A stretch of 64,000 nt of DNA from Linnemannia hyalina (Eukaryota > Mortierellomycota > Mortierellomycetes > Mortierellales > Mortierellaceae). This document shows, one piece after another, positions 9,591 to 18,134 of this stretch. Positions within the stretch are counted from its first letter, which is position 1, and each line of letters opens with the position of its first letter. The notes below the pieces were generated by a model. That model was not told the origin of the DNA. It worked only from the letters and a program-made list of their open reading frames with translations, and made no database searches. The DNA lies in assembly GCA_019671135.1 (NCBI GenBank), contig JAHRHY010000004.1, forward strand, positions 1,116,001-1,180,000, in the 5' to 3' direction. A program made the translations under genes and the position numbers.

Positions 9591-10299
9591 TATTAATATT
9601 AATATTTACGCTAGGTTCTTCGGAAATCTATTACTAAACCTTCACCACTTTGCACATTCAAGAGCTCGATGCCCTTCAGCTTTCTCTCAGCATCGCATTG
9701 TAATAAAAGCTCGAATCTATAAAGCCTCACTTTACCCAGCTGCCGGGCCTTCAATGACCTTTTGGTGTGCAAATAAGAAAATGTGGAGAGTCGTAGTTGA
9801 GAGAAAAAGCAAAACCAAAGGAACAAAAAACCATGGGAGCTGAAGGGTGTTTGCATCATCATTCCCCTTGTTTTCTAGCGTACTCTATACATGTCGCATG
9901 CGTGCAACCAAGGGCACGCAAGGAGCTATAACAACACAGTGGAGTCCGATCTACCTGTTTGTTTATTATGCATGACAAGGCACTACAACACAGTGCATTA
10001 TCACTTGATGGGAGCAAATAGACACGGGTAATCTCCGTTGCGGATGATGGGGATAGAAGTGGGAGCTTAAAGTTTTAAGGATGTGCAGGGCAAGTATTCC
10101 CTGGAATTCTTAGTAGAAATATCTTCACCAGTCGACTTTGCTGGTTTCAATGTCCGTCCATATATATGCACCCATCGCCCACACCATCATCCTCCTTATT
10201 CCCATTGCACACACCACCCACCGCATACCTTTTGCCTTATTTTCTTCCAGACACTTATTTTTCTCACAACACACACGCCTTCCTACCACACTCTACATC
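9591..10299. other. intergenic: likely upstream end of the inserted element and promoter of array gene 3
   Basis: AT-rich ATTAATATTAATATTTA at about 9590-9607 abuts the PIN-like remnant. A minus-strand frame at 9862-9611 has no recognisable content. Before array gene 3 there is a TATA-like CATATATATGCACC at 10160-10172, about 140 nt from the ATG, then a C/A-rich leader. Confidence 0.5.
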
Positions 10300-10884
10300 A
10301 TGGTATATAGTCACTCTGGGAGCTCTCCCTCAACAAGCAGTGAATCCAAGAGTTACATATTCCACATCGGCCTCGGTGTCCTTGTTCTCGCTGCCTGTGT
10401 CGGGTTTGGCATGTGTCGCAGAAGCAAGAAAAGACCTATGGTGCAAGTCGTCGGAACACCTGTCCCTCCCCCTTGCATTGTACATGTAAATCCTAATGCT
10501 TATGTCCAATATCAACCCCACCTATACGTGGCTCCCAGCTCACTACCACCACCACCACCACCACCAGTCGCCGACTATCCACTCTTGCCTGTCGCCACCT
10601 CGCCACCTCAGCCGTATCCATTGATGTCTCAGCCTCAACAACATCAACAGACAGAATATCCACCAATGCCAACGCCAAAGACCAGACCGGATCAACTGCC
10701 TCCTGCTTACAGTGACACACCCGCCGCTCTTCTCCCTAATCCAGTGGCCAGTTCCAGCGTAGCCCCAGCATCATCATCAACTTTCCCGCCAATGGCCACA
10801 TCCACATTACCATCATCCGCACCATACCCCGATCCTTTGACTGCCTATCGCGAATCAGCACAACCCTCAAAAGGCTCCCACTAA
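10300..10884 (+). CDS. Array member 3: single-pass membrane protein with PPAY motif (194 aa)
   Basis: The start is the ATG at 10300 (CATCATGG context, about 140 nt after a TATA-like box); the frame is open further upstream but that part is leader-like. Layout: short Ser-rich N-terminus (to about residue 20), a membrane segment at about 22-39 (YIFHIGLGVLVLAACVGFGM), then the basic stop CRRSKKRP. The cytosolic-side tail is Pro-rich: eight consecutive Pro after SSL, YPLMSQPQQ, TEYPPMPTP, and a canonical PY motif in QLPPAYSDTP. PPxY binds WW domains, for example those of Rsp5/Nedd4-type E3 ligases (established for that motif). The same tail grammar (YPPM + PPxY) is present in members at 12752, 15256 and 16638. 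Function otherwise unknown. Confidence 0.8.
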   Translation: MVYSHSGSSPSTSSESKSYIFHIGLGVLVLAACVGFGMCRRSKKRPMVQVVGTPVPPPCIVHVNPNAYVQYQPHLYVAPSSLPPPPPPPVADYPLLPVATSPPQPYPLMSQPQQHQQTEYPPMPTPKTRPDQLPPAYSDTPAALLPNPVASSSVAPASSSTFPPMATSTLPSSAPYPDPLTAYRESAQPSKGSH

Positions 10885-11575
10885 AACGCAGTAAACTGCA
10901 GTCTAATACTGATTCCCATTCTCGCATACACATAATAAACATCCAATAACCTGTTCAGATCTCGATCTCGCTACCTGTTTTGTACTTTGCCCTTGGGTCG
11001 ACTTTGACAAGCGGGCGAATGAAAAGCGAGAAAAAAGAACGGGCGTTCCTATTAATTTTTTACCTTTTGAAGCATTATTGATTCCCCTTCCCTTTGTTGC
11101 TCCGAAAAAGTTGATCCGGATTGCACTCCTGACCTTTCTCCGCATAACACGCACAAAATAGGGATGTTAAACCGTTTGATCGGCTGCTTGTCAAGAACCT
11201 CAGGCATGCGCGACTTTCATTGTTGAACGTCGAATGGGAGTAGATGGGAGAGGGTCTGCGTTCCTCTGGCTCAGACCAAATGAACCGCCATTCTTAACTC
11301 GATTGCCATCACCTTTGAAGATGATTGTTGTTGTTTGGTTTGTCTTCCCGTTTCATGGATGGCGTGCGAAAAGGGGGGACAAACGGTGGAGTGAAAGAAA
11401 ATTTAACTTTTCGGGCGCCAGGGCATTCCTTGGGAGGTGTGATGATGATGTGTCTCGAACTATTCTTTTTTTGAGCCAGTCATGCCCTGGCGCCTGAACC
11501 CTGGTTCCTTTCTCTTGTCTCTGGACTCTCTTGTCATCCATCATCCTGGAGAATACTTAATGTTCGCATTCTAGA
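10885..11575. other. intergenic, array genes 3 and 4
   Basis: Includes a likely poly(A) region (ACATAATAAACATCC at about 10929), the inverted repeat at 11414-11494 and a TATA-like GAATACTTAATG at 11551-11562. No other gene recognised. Confidence 0.55.
11414..11494. repeat. Perfect 13-bp inverted repeat upstream of array gene 4
   Basis: GGCGCCAGGGCAT at 11414-11426 and its exact reverse complement ATGCCCTGGCGCC at 11482-11494, separated by 55 nt. It ends about 60 nt before the TATA-like box of array gene 4. It could be a regulatory palindrome or a relic of a small inverted-repeat element. Confidence 0.85.
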
Positions 11576-11953
11576 GTGACATCCTTTTGTTTTATCACCA
11601 CCTCACCACCAACAAAACAACATAAAAAGAAGAACACGCTTCTTCTCTCCGAGTCCTACGACGACAGGCGCACCATTCTCATCACTGCATGCATCCTCGC
11701 CTCTTTCATCATCGTCGTCTCACTCTATTGTACAATTAAAAGATACGCATACCAATCCTATGTACCTATACCAGCATCATCACCGTCACTTGCGCAATAC
11801 CCACCCATGCCTTGTCCTTCTCGATCGTTAATGCCCACAACTTACCCTTCAATGACTCAGGTTCCTCCGACCTCGTATCCTCCGATGATTAGCTACCAGG
11901 CGACCTCTACCACAGATTCGACATCTCCAGTGTATACCCCATATACAACCTAG
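11576..11953 (+). CDS. Array member 4: single-pass membrane protein, start codon unclear
   Basis: The frame encodes ESYDDRRT, a membrane segment (ILITACILASFIIVVSLYC), the basic stop TIKRYAYQ and a tail with AQYPPMPCP, TYPSMTQ and SYPPMISYQ, ending SPVYTPYTT. This matches array members 5 and 6 (member 6 starts MEYDSGTKRAV). No ATG is in frame before the membrane segment: the first in-frame candidate is the GTG at 11576, and the next in-frame ATG is inside the tail. By analogy with members 5-7, whose ATG lies about 105-145 nt after the TATA-like box, the ancestral start would be near 11650, where the sequence reads CTCTCCGAGTCC. The gene may have lost its start (pseudogene), use a near-cognate codon, or have an unseen 5' exon. 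No PPxY in this copy. Confidence 0.5.
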   Translation: MTSFCFITTSPPTKQHKKKNTLLLSESYDDRRTILITACILASFIIVVSLYCTIKRYAYQSYVPIPASSPSLAQYPPMPCPSRSLMPTTYPSMTQVPPTSYPPMISYQATSTTDSTSPVYTPYTT

Positions 11954-12751
11954 CTAGGTTATTCCAGTGCTAGCAACTGTGATAGTTCGCAGCCTCATTA
12001 GATACCCCTTCCATCTTTACTACCCTCTGATCTAACAAAGTCTCTCCTCTCACTTGTGAATAAACGCACACAAACTGTTACATTACTTGCTGCATGCTTT
12101 CAAAAAAAACCGTAACAGTCTCGCTTGACTTCGTGGTTCTTTAGTACGTCCGTTCATTCAGTGTTGACCAATTGTACTTGCATAACTGCAACAGTCTCCC
12201 AGCTGTCCTTGCCCGCTGTATGAACAGCACCTGTAGTTTCCTTTTTCTTCTCAAAATAAGCTTTTCTCCGCCTTTTCGACTTTTAAGAAATGACGATGAT
12301 GTGGAAACAAAAGAAAAATCCTAAAAGGCTGTAGGCTGCAGCGGTCATTTGTTTCTCAGGAACAAGCGTGCAAAAAACTTTATCTTTTCAAATGGTATGA
12401 CCATGCGGGTGAGAGACAAACATTTTTTTTTTTGATTTCGGGTGTATTAACATTACGTTTTTCCAGACTGGATACCTTCTGTCAAGGAAACCGAAAATGA
12501 CGAAACACAAAAAACTGAAAATCATTTCCTTCTACTTTCGTTCTTTGCTCTCTTCCCTATCTTTTTTTTCTTTTGCATCTGTCATGGTGGTTGTAAGCAT
12601 GAAGAGAAAAGGCATAAGTACTTGAGGTTGGGATCCACCTTTTCGAATATATACCTATTCACCACCATCAACACCACCATCAACACTACCACTACGAGTT
12701 CGCGCCAACAAAAATAAATCGTCAGTAGCACTCCACACCAACATCTTAAAA
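11954..12751. other. intergenic, array genes 4 and 5
   Basis: Holds the 3' region of member 4 (GTGAATAAACGCAC at about 12055), a segment at 12255-12297 that is repeated 1.16 kb downstream before member 6, and a TATA-like GAATATATACC at 12645-12655 before member 5. Confidence 0.6.
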
Positions 12752-13294
12752 ATGTACAACTCCAACCCCAACCCCACCCTCGTCATTCTGGCGATCGCTT
12801 GCGCCGCCACGGGTGCTCTTCTCTCACTCATTCGCCTGTGCATAAAGCGTGTTCCCGAGGACGACCAACGGCGATCAACTATTACTGCTACTACTCAGGC
12901 GAGAGTCGTTCTCGTTCAACAACGACTACCCCTGATGGCCCAACCTGCCACTCGACCATTTACTTCTCAGCCAGTCACTCGTCCCTCGCCAGCCGCTCAG
13001 CCAACCTCGAACCCTCGATCCACTGTTATTACTATCGACGACTACGAGCCACCAGTACCGACATATCAAGCATATCCCACGTACCCACCCATGCCTACCT
13101 CCTCATCATCCCCTTCGTCCTCGTCGCATTTGTCTTATCCACCCTTGGCGGCCACTTCTCTATCACCGGCACTGACCTGCTCTCCAATGAGCCAGCCTCA
13201 GCCTCCTTCGTATTCTTCAATGACCAGAACCCAACCAACCAGCAGCGAAGCAGATTCAACACCACCCGCCTATTCTGCTTCGGCCACCTCCTGA
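12752..13294 (+). CDS. Array member 5: single-pass membrane protein with PPSY and PPAY motifs (180 aa)
   Basis: ATG at 12752, 107 nt after a TATA-like box. N-terminus MYNSNPNP, membrane segment at about residues 9-30 (TLVILAIACAATGALLSLIR), basic stop LCIKRVPEDDQRR, then a Thr/Pro-rich tail. Tail motifs in order: TVITIDDYEPP, TYPPMPTS, LSYPPLAATS, PQPPSYSSM (PPSY) and STPPAYSAS (PPAY) close to the C-terminus. Two strict PPxY motifs make this the best candidate in the array for WW-domain binding. Intron-less. It aligns along its length with the broken copy that follows at 14093 (shared QQ/RLxL block, TVIT, YPPM/HPPV and tail), so the two are tandem duplicates that share upstream sequence. Confidence 0.8.
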   Translation: MYNSNPNPTLVILAIACAATGALLSLIRLCIKRVPEDDQRRSTITATTQARVVLVQQRLPLMAQPATRPFTSQPVTRPSPAAQPTSNPRSTVITIDDYEPPVPTYQAYPTYPPMPTSSSSPSSSSHLSYPPLAATSLSPALTCSPMSQPQPPSYSSMTRTQPTSSEADSTPPAYSASATS

Positions 13295-14092
13295 GAGCAG
13301 AGTGAGATGGACACACCAGCCGATACCCGCATCCGCACTTTATACCAATGTAAATAAACTTTAGACAATTAAAATATAGACGCATGAGGTGATCCCTTTC
13401 ATTTTCTCTCATAAATAAGCTTCTTCATGTCGTTGTCGACTTTTGGGAAGTGACGATTTGAAACACATCTCGAGACTAACAAACGTGCAAACTCTATCTC
13501 CCCATTCTCTCATTCCATACGATTCTCCGTGAAGAAAAGATCTGTTTTCATTCTCAGGAACCATGAACGGGTAATTTTCATTGTCGATGGCGGTACAGAT
13601 GAGGACGATACAATTGTCCTTTTTTTGTTTGGTTGTTAGTGTGAGGCATTTCTTGTTTTTTACTTTTTGAGCGCCATTTGGTACCGTGTGCCGTTCTACT
13701 GCTATTTACTTTTTGACGGATAATTTGTCTGGAGGTCGGCATGGCATGGCGTGGCACGCAAAAAAGGAAACACACAGGTGGGATGGACAAAAAACCATGG
13801 CTGCTAGGAGGTTCTCCCATACCGGTGGCCATTCCGAGGAGGAAACACAATGACAACGATGTGTCCCCTCCTTACCTCTTTCCGTCCTTTCGATCTTGAT
13901 GGGGAAAACAAACTTTGATATCTGCTGTGGGAAAGAGAAAAAAAAGTGCTTAAATACAATACCGCCCTGATATTTGCAACCCTGTCGCCTTTTACTCAAC
14001 ACGCACACTAACACAGCAAAAACGTACAAAACACCAACAAACAACGAGCGCAACACACTCACGACACTTTTATCGTTTTTCCCCCGCTGATA
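13295..14092. other. intergenic, array genes 5 and 6
   Basis: Contains a copy of the upstream segment of member 5 (13414-13457 matches 12255-12297) and a TATA-like CTTAAATACAATACC at 13949-13963 before member 6. Nothing else recognised. Confidence 0.6.
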
Positions 14093-14545
14093 ATGGAATA
14101 CGACTCTGGCACCAAGCGCGCCGTCGCCATCTTTGGGATCGTTCTCGCAGCTATCGCCCTTGGCTTCTCACTCTTTCATCTGTGCAGAGCGTGTGTAATC
14201 AGACACAAATGACAACAGCAACGACTACGACTTATACCTCCTGAGAGAATCCTCACTGCTGGAGGACGTCCCTGGAGGATTGAGCAGCCTGCTGTATCTA
14301 CAACTGCTCAACCCACAGTCATTACAAACATTGAGGCGCTAGCGCCCACATACTAGTCGTATCAGTTTCATCCACCCGTGCCTTCTACTTCCACGTCGCC
14401 GCCGCCACCGCCAACTACAATGTACCCTTCGATGACTCAGACCCAGCCTCCTTCGCATCATATGATGACCAAAACCAAGAGGACCAACGCTGACTCCGAA
14501 GCAACACAGCCTGCCTATGATGATTCTATGACTTACTCAGAGTAA
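14093..14545 (+). pseudogene. Array member 6: broken copy with two in-frame stops
   Basis: A single frame from ATG 14093 to TAA 14543-14545 spans 150 codons. It encodes the same layout as member 5 but is interrupted by TGA at 14210-14212 (codon 40, just after the membrane segment and LCRACVIRHK) and TAG at 14354-14356 (codon 88). Before the first stop: MEYDSGTKRAV and a membrane segment (AIFGIVLAAIALGFSLF). After it, still in the same frame: QQQRLRLIPPERI, TVITNIEALAPTY, MYPSMTQTQPPS and ATQPAYDDSM. No frameshift has accumulated, so the stops are recent or the downstream part is retained. Alternatives: an intron removing 14191-14356 (GTGTGT...CTAG is present but no member has an intron) or stop readthrough; both look less likely than decay. 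Confidence 0.75.
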
Positions 14546-15255
14546 ATCGAGTCTGATGGATACACCAGCAACTGTTACGTGTTCCACCCTTGATGCCCCC
14601 GCCCATATGTAAATAGCTATCCTAGAGGGTCAATCGGACCCTACTACTACTATTTTGGTACCCGTAAATATACATGTAAACGTTCACCGACTCGCCTTGT
14701 CATCTCATGGCAAACGTTAGCTTTTGTTTGTTTGTTCAGCCTCAAACAGAGCATGTCGTCAACCCGCATGACCGCAGCTTCTCGTTAGACAAGAATTTCT
14801 TCTCTCCCTTCTCTTCTTCCCCTCCCTAACCACTTGTAATTGCCTTCTTGCTTTGCTGCTTAGAAACCCTAATGTTTATTTTTCGATTCTCCCCTTGATA
14901 TTGGTACACGCCGCCATTCATGGAAGTTCCCAACCTTCTTTTTTTCCCTGTACAACGACATGCCGGTCTGAAAGGACAAAAATAAGAACATATGGAAGTG
15001 TCCATGAGCTCCTGAATTCCTGAGATTCTTCTTTTTAGAAGTTAAGGAAAGTCATCGACTGAAGGTGAAGGGCACATGCAGGTGTACTACATAGGAGGAA
15101 TTGTGGCTCCATTCATCTCCGCTTTTGAGCTTGCATTAGTACCAGAATCGCTTAAATATATCGCCTCTTCCTTTCCCCCCAATCACTCAATCAGGCACCT
15201 CCTCTCTCCCCCTCCCCTCTCTCTCCACACACACAAACACACTATCTTTACAACT
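14546..15255. other. intergenic, array genes 6 and 7
   Basis: 3' region of the broken copy and promoter of member 7, with a TATA-like CTTAAATATATCGCC at 15151-15165 that closely matches the box of member 6, followed by a CT-rich leader (15165-15235). Confidence 0.6.
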
Positions 15256-15693
15256 ATGGCATTTTTCGGAAGTGGAATCGGCGGTATCACAGTCATTATC
15301 TTTGGAGCCCTCTGCGTCATCCTCGCCATAATCTGTGGCATCCATATGCATCGAGCCCGTAAGCAGGCAGATGCAAGAATCGAAAAATTACTACCGGGTA
15401 CCACCATCGTCTCCCCACGTCCCTATTTCGAACCTTACCGATACCACCCACCTACACCTGCAAGCCATGGCATTGACGTGAGCAAGCTTCAGGATAACAC
15501 CACGACTACCGGTAGTCCTAATGGTGAGGGTGTGTTGCCTAACTATGTAGCTCCATCCGTGCCACCTCCAAGCTATCCTGCCGGTGCCCATGTCGTGATT
15601 ACTCCTGATGCGGAAGAGACCGAGAGGAATTCTCTTCCTCTGTCGGCTTTGCCTCAAGCATCATCAGGTGTTGCAGCTGCTCCGTCGAGTTAA
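15256..15693 (+). CDS. Array member 7: single-pass membrane protein with LPNY and PPSY motifs (145 aa)
   Basis: ATG at 15256, about 105 nt after the TATA-like box; the frame is open upstream but only through leader sequence. Gly-rich N-terminus (MAFFGSGIGG), membrane segment at about residues 10-31 (ITVIIFGALCVILAIICGI), basic stop HMHRARKQADARIEK, then a tail with RPYFEPYRYHPP, LPNYVAPS (LPxY) and VPPPSYPAG (PPSY). The acidic patch TPDAEETER follows. The same domain order as members 3 and 5. Function unknown; candidate WW-domain-binding adaptor by motif. Confidence 0.8.
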   Translation: MAFFGSGIGGITVIIFGALCVILAIICGIHMHRARKQADARIEKLLPGTTIVSPRPYFEPYRYHPPTPASHGIDVSKLQDNTTTTGSPNGEGVLPNYVAPSVPPPSYPAGAHVVITPDAEETERNSLPLSALPQASSGVAAAPSS

Positions 15694-16637
15694 GCCACAC
15701 CTGCCGTTTCGGCGCCTTGATACCCCTCTACGCGTAATTTTACAATCGATAAAAAAAATAGAAGACCTTTTGAATTCATACTTCAACTTTTCTTGACATT
15801 GTGATTTGGCAAGTGATGCCATGATGCCATAAAAGGTAGTGTCTACATGCACGTGCGATGTGTGTGTGTTTGTGAGGAAACAACTATTCTTGTTAAATTG
15901 AGTCAAAGGAATAGGTCAAATCAAAGAAAGGTGTCCATCCTCTCTCATCTCTGGTGTCTCTTTTATGCAACACGTTCATTCGTTTCGAGGACCTCCCCTT
16001 CAACCCCCAACCCCATGCGGGCACACACACGCGCACACGGTCCGGCAGCCAATGAGATGTCAACGACACAAAATAAGGGCTTGCTTGGCCTTGTCCTCCA
16101 TACATTGCCGAGAGAAGAGGGACAAAGAAAAGATTCCTGTCTAGTCTCGTCCAAGTGGTCTCCTTTGGTTACTCCCAGATATGACGACCTTTTTAGGAGC
16201 CTGGGCTGGACATGACAAAAAAAACAATTACCTTTTGGCCTGGAGCGACGAACAGATCAAACCCTAGAATGGCATACTATGAATGGCTGCAGCTGTGTCA
16301 ATGTATGTAGGCGTGCAGTGAAATCTAACGGTCGGTTGATTGTGAAAATGGACAAATGGAATGAGAGGAACAAAAGTCGACAGCATAAAAAAATGAGATG
16401 AAGCCGCTATGCATGTACATAAGCACCGCCGTTGACCTCTTTTTTATCATTCTCATTCTTCAAAGCAACACACAACCACCTCAGCAAAGCAGCAACCATC
16501 AGCCACCAAAAATCACCAAGCACCCAAAGCGCTTTCCCACAACAAAGCAAAGCCTTCAACACACACCCATTCACCAAGCAGACCCACAGTCCTACCCACT
16601 AGGCGTATCATCCCACCCTCTCGTCAACACAAACACC
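15694..16637. other. intergenic, array genes 7 and 8
   Basis: 3' region of member 7 and a long leader for member 8 with a TATA-like GCATAAAAAAATGAG near 16383-16397. A C/A-rich stretch (16460-16630) precedes the ATG. No other gene recognised. Confidence 0.55.
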
Positions 16638-17112
16638 ATGGACCCTACCTCAGGACCCACATATCCCTATTTCCTGCCAATTGTCATCTTCGGCGCCATC
16701 ATTCTACTCCTCGTTGTCGTAGGAGTTCGTTACCAGAAGAGACAACGCAAGAAAAATATACGCAAGAGCGTCTGGCAACAATCTTGACATTGTCGTCATC
16801 GACATGAGCAACTACAACCCGGACAGTTACAACCCGGACAGTTACAACCCGGACAGTTACAAGCCGGGCGACGGTGACGATGGCCCAAAACAGAGTAGTG
16901 GCAGCCGTGGAAATGATCACGGCCACCCTCTTGATTCCAGCGACAGCCACAGCCACAGCCACAGCCACAGCCACAGCAGCCACCACGACCCTTCGCCGCC
17001 GGATTACTCGTATTCATCGAACAACGACACCTCGTACTCGTCCTCAAACGACTATTCGTCGCCTTCGGTTCCCGATTGCTCTTCATCGTCTGCCCCTACC
17101 TCAAGTGACTGA
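16638..17112 (+). pseudogene. Array member 8: frameshifted single-pass membrane protein with PPDY motif
   Basis: Frame 1 starts at ATG 16638 and encodes MDPTSGPTYPYF, a membrane segment (LPIVIFGAIILLLVVVGV) and the basic stop RYQKRQRKK, ending at TGA 16785-16787. The tail continues in the next frame through 16776-17112 (ASGNNLDIVVIDMSNYNPDS onward), without needing the ATG at 16804, and includes DPSPPDYSYS (PPDY). The LDIVVID block corresponds to TVITIDD of member 5, so the two parts were one gene. A one-base indel between about 16740 and 16775, perhaps in the A5 run at 16751-16756, would join them. It is either a real frameshift or a sequencing error. Inside the tail are three copies of a 15-bp unit (16816-16860; YNPDS repeats) and five AGCCAC units (16945-16974; Ser-His repeats). 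Confidence 0.65.
16816..16860 (+). repeat. Three tandem 15-bp units in array member 8
   Basis: AACCCGGACAGTTAC repeated exactly three times, then a partial fourth; encodes repeated NPDSY. Confidence 0.92.
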
Positions 17113-17595
17113 ACCGCCCATTGGTCCTACACGCTCCCAGAAAACCCTTGAACCAAACCAGGGCATATCGTTTTTTCTTTTTAAACCTTATCTCTTTTCA
17201 TTGAACACAAACATCAATTTGTACATGCATACGCGCGGATCTTTTCTGTGGAATGGCAATGATTGCTCATGCCTGCGAATGCATCGCGACTTCTCTCTAA
17301 GCAAGGTAACTGATGGCGCCAGTCGGACTGATCGGGACCTTTTCCCTCAGGAAAATTCTCCTGATCACTGATCTCAGTCCGACGATAATCTAGACACCTT
17401 TCAGGGGCTTGTTACCATAGCTATGCGATATCACGATCCACGTCGACTCCAAAGATATAAATACCGGACCCGTCGCCGTCATTCTCAGAATCCCCAGGTC
17501 CTCGATCTACACAAATAACAAAGCAATCAGCAACCACAACTAAATCTAACTCCACTCCCCTGTAACAAAAACCACTCTCACTCCAAGCCCCCAAG
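17113..17595. other. intergenic with inverted repeat and TATA box
   Basis: Includes the inverted repeat at 17322-17383 and a clear TATA box TATAAATA at 17456-17463, 140 nt before the next ATG. Confidence 0.65.
17322..17383. repeat. 10-bp inverted repeat with nested stem
   Basis: GTCGGACTGA (17322-17331) and TCAGTCCGAC (17374-17383) are perfect reverse complements. Between them TCAGGA/TCCTGA forms an inner 6-bp stem with a 6-nt loop. It lies 70 nt upstream of the TATA box of the 17596 gene. Confidence 0.8.
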
Positions 17596-17826
17596 ATGAT
17601 GCTCAAGACTATCACCTCGCTCGCTCTCGTCGCCGCTTTGGCCATCTCCCAAGTCGCGGCCCAGGACACCCAGCAAGCCGGCACCCAATCCACGGGCTCG
17701 GGCCCCACCGTCGAGGCCTACGACGCCGATATCGGCGACAACACCAAGTGGTACCCCGGCGGGTGGGGTTACTGGGGCTATCCCAGATACTACGGATGGG
17801 GCTATGGTCGCCGCATCTGGTGGTAG
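17596..17826 (+). CDS. Small secreted Trp/Tyr/Gly-rich protein (76 aa)
   Basis: ATG at 17596 (a second ATG follows at once). The first 22 residues (MMLKTITSLALVAALAISQVAA) form a typical signal peptide with an AxA-type cleavage site before QDTQQ. The mature peptide is about 54 residues: a polar Thr/Gln/Ser part, a short acidic part (DADIGDN) and a C-terminus with alternating Gly, Trp and Tyr ending RRIWW. No Cys. I recognise no family. The composition suggests a small wall-associated or secreted peptide; a function cannot be assigned. Strong TATA box (TATAAATA) 140 nt upstream and an intron-less gene. Confidence 0.78.
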   Translation: MMLKTITSLALVAALAISQVAAQDTQQAGTQSTGSGPTVEAYDADIGDNTKWYPGGWGYWGYPRYYGWGYGRRIWW

Positions 17827-18134
17827 AAAGTGAGGTGGAAGTATGCCTGGCTTTGACGGTTCCTCTCCCTGGATCTACTCACCTCACCCTTGCATCATTT
17901 TCTTCTCATCACCATCACCAACGCGTCTTTTTCTCTCCTCCAGTTGAAATAAAAACCAGTTGCTTTCATCAACGCTTCTCCTTTCTAAGGAAAGTCCATT
18001 GTTAGAGATGGAAGTAAGAAGGAGGGACTGATGTCAAGAAGAGTTCACTGTTGAGAAGAGTCTGGTGTTAATGATCAGCGATCAAAACACTCGCTACTAT
18101 TATTTACATCATACTTGAAGCATCATAAATTGAC
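17827..18134. other. intergenic
   Basis: 3' region of the secreted peptide gene (GAAATAAAAACC at about 17945). No gene seen. Confidence 0.55.

Noticed and set aside
4911..17112. CRISPR-like array or satellite repeats
   Set aside because: The recurrent units are whole genes with differing sequence, not short identical repeats with spacers.
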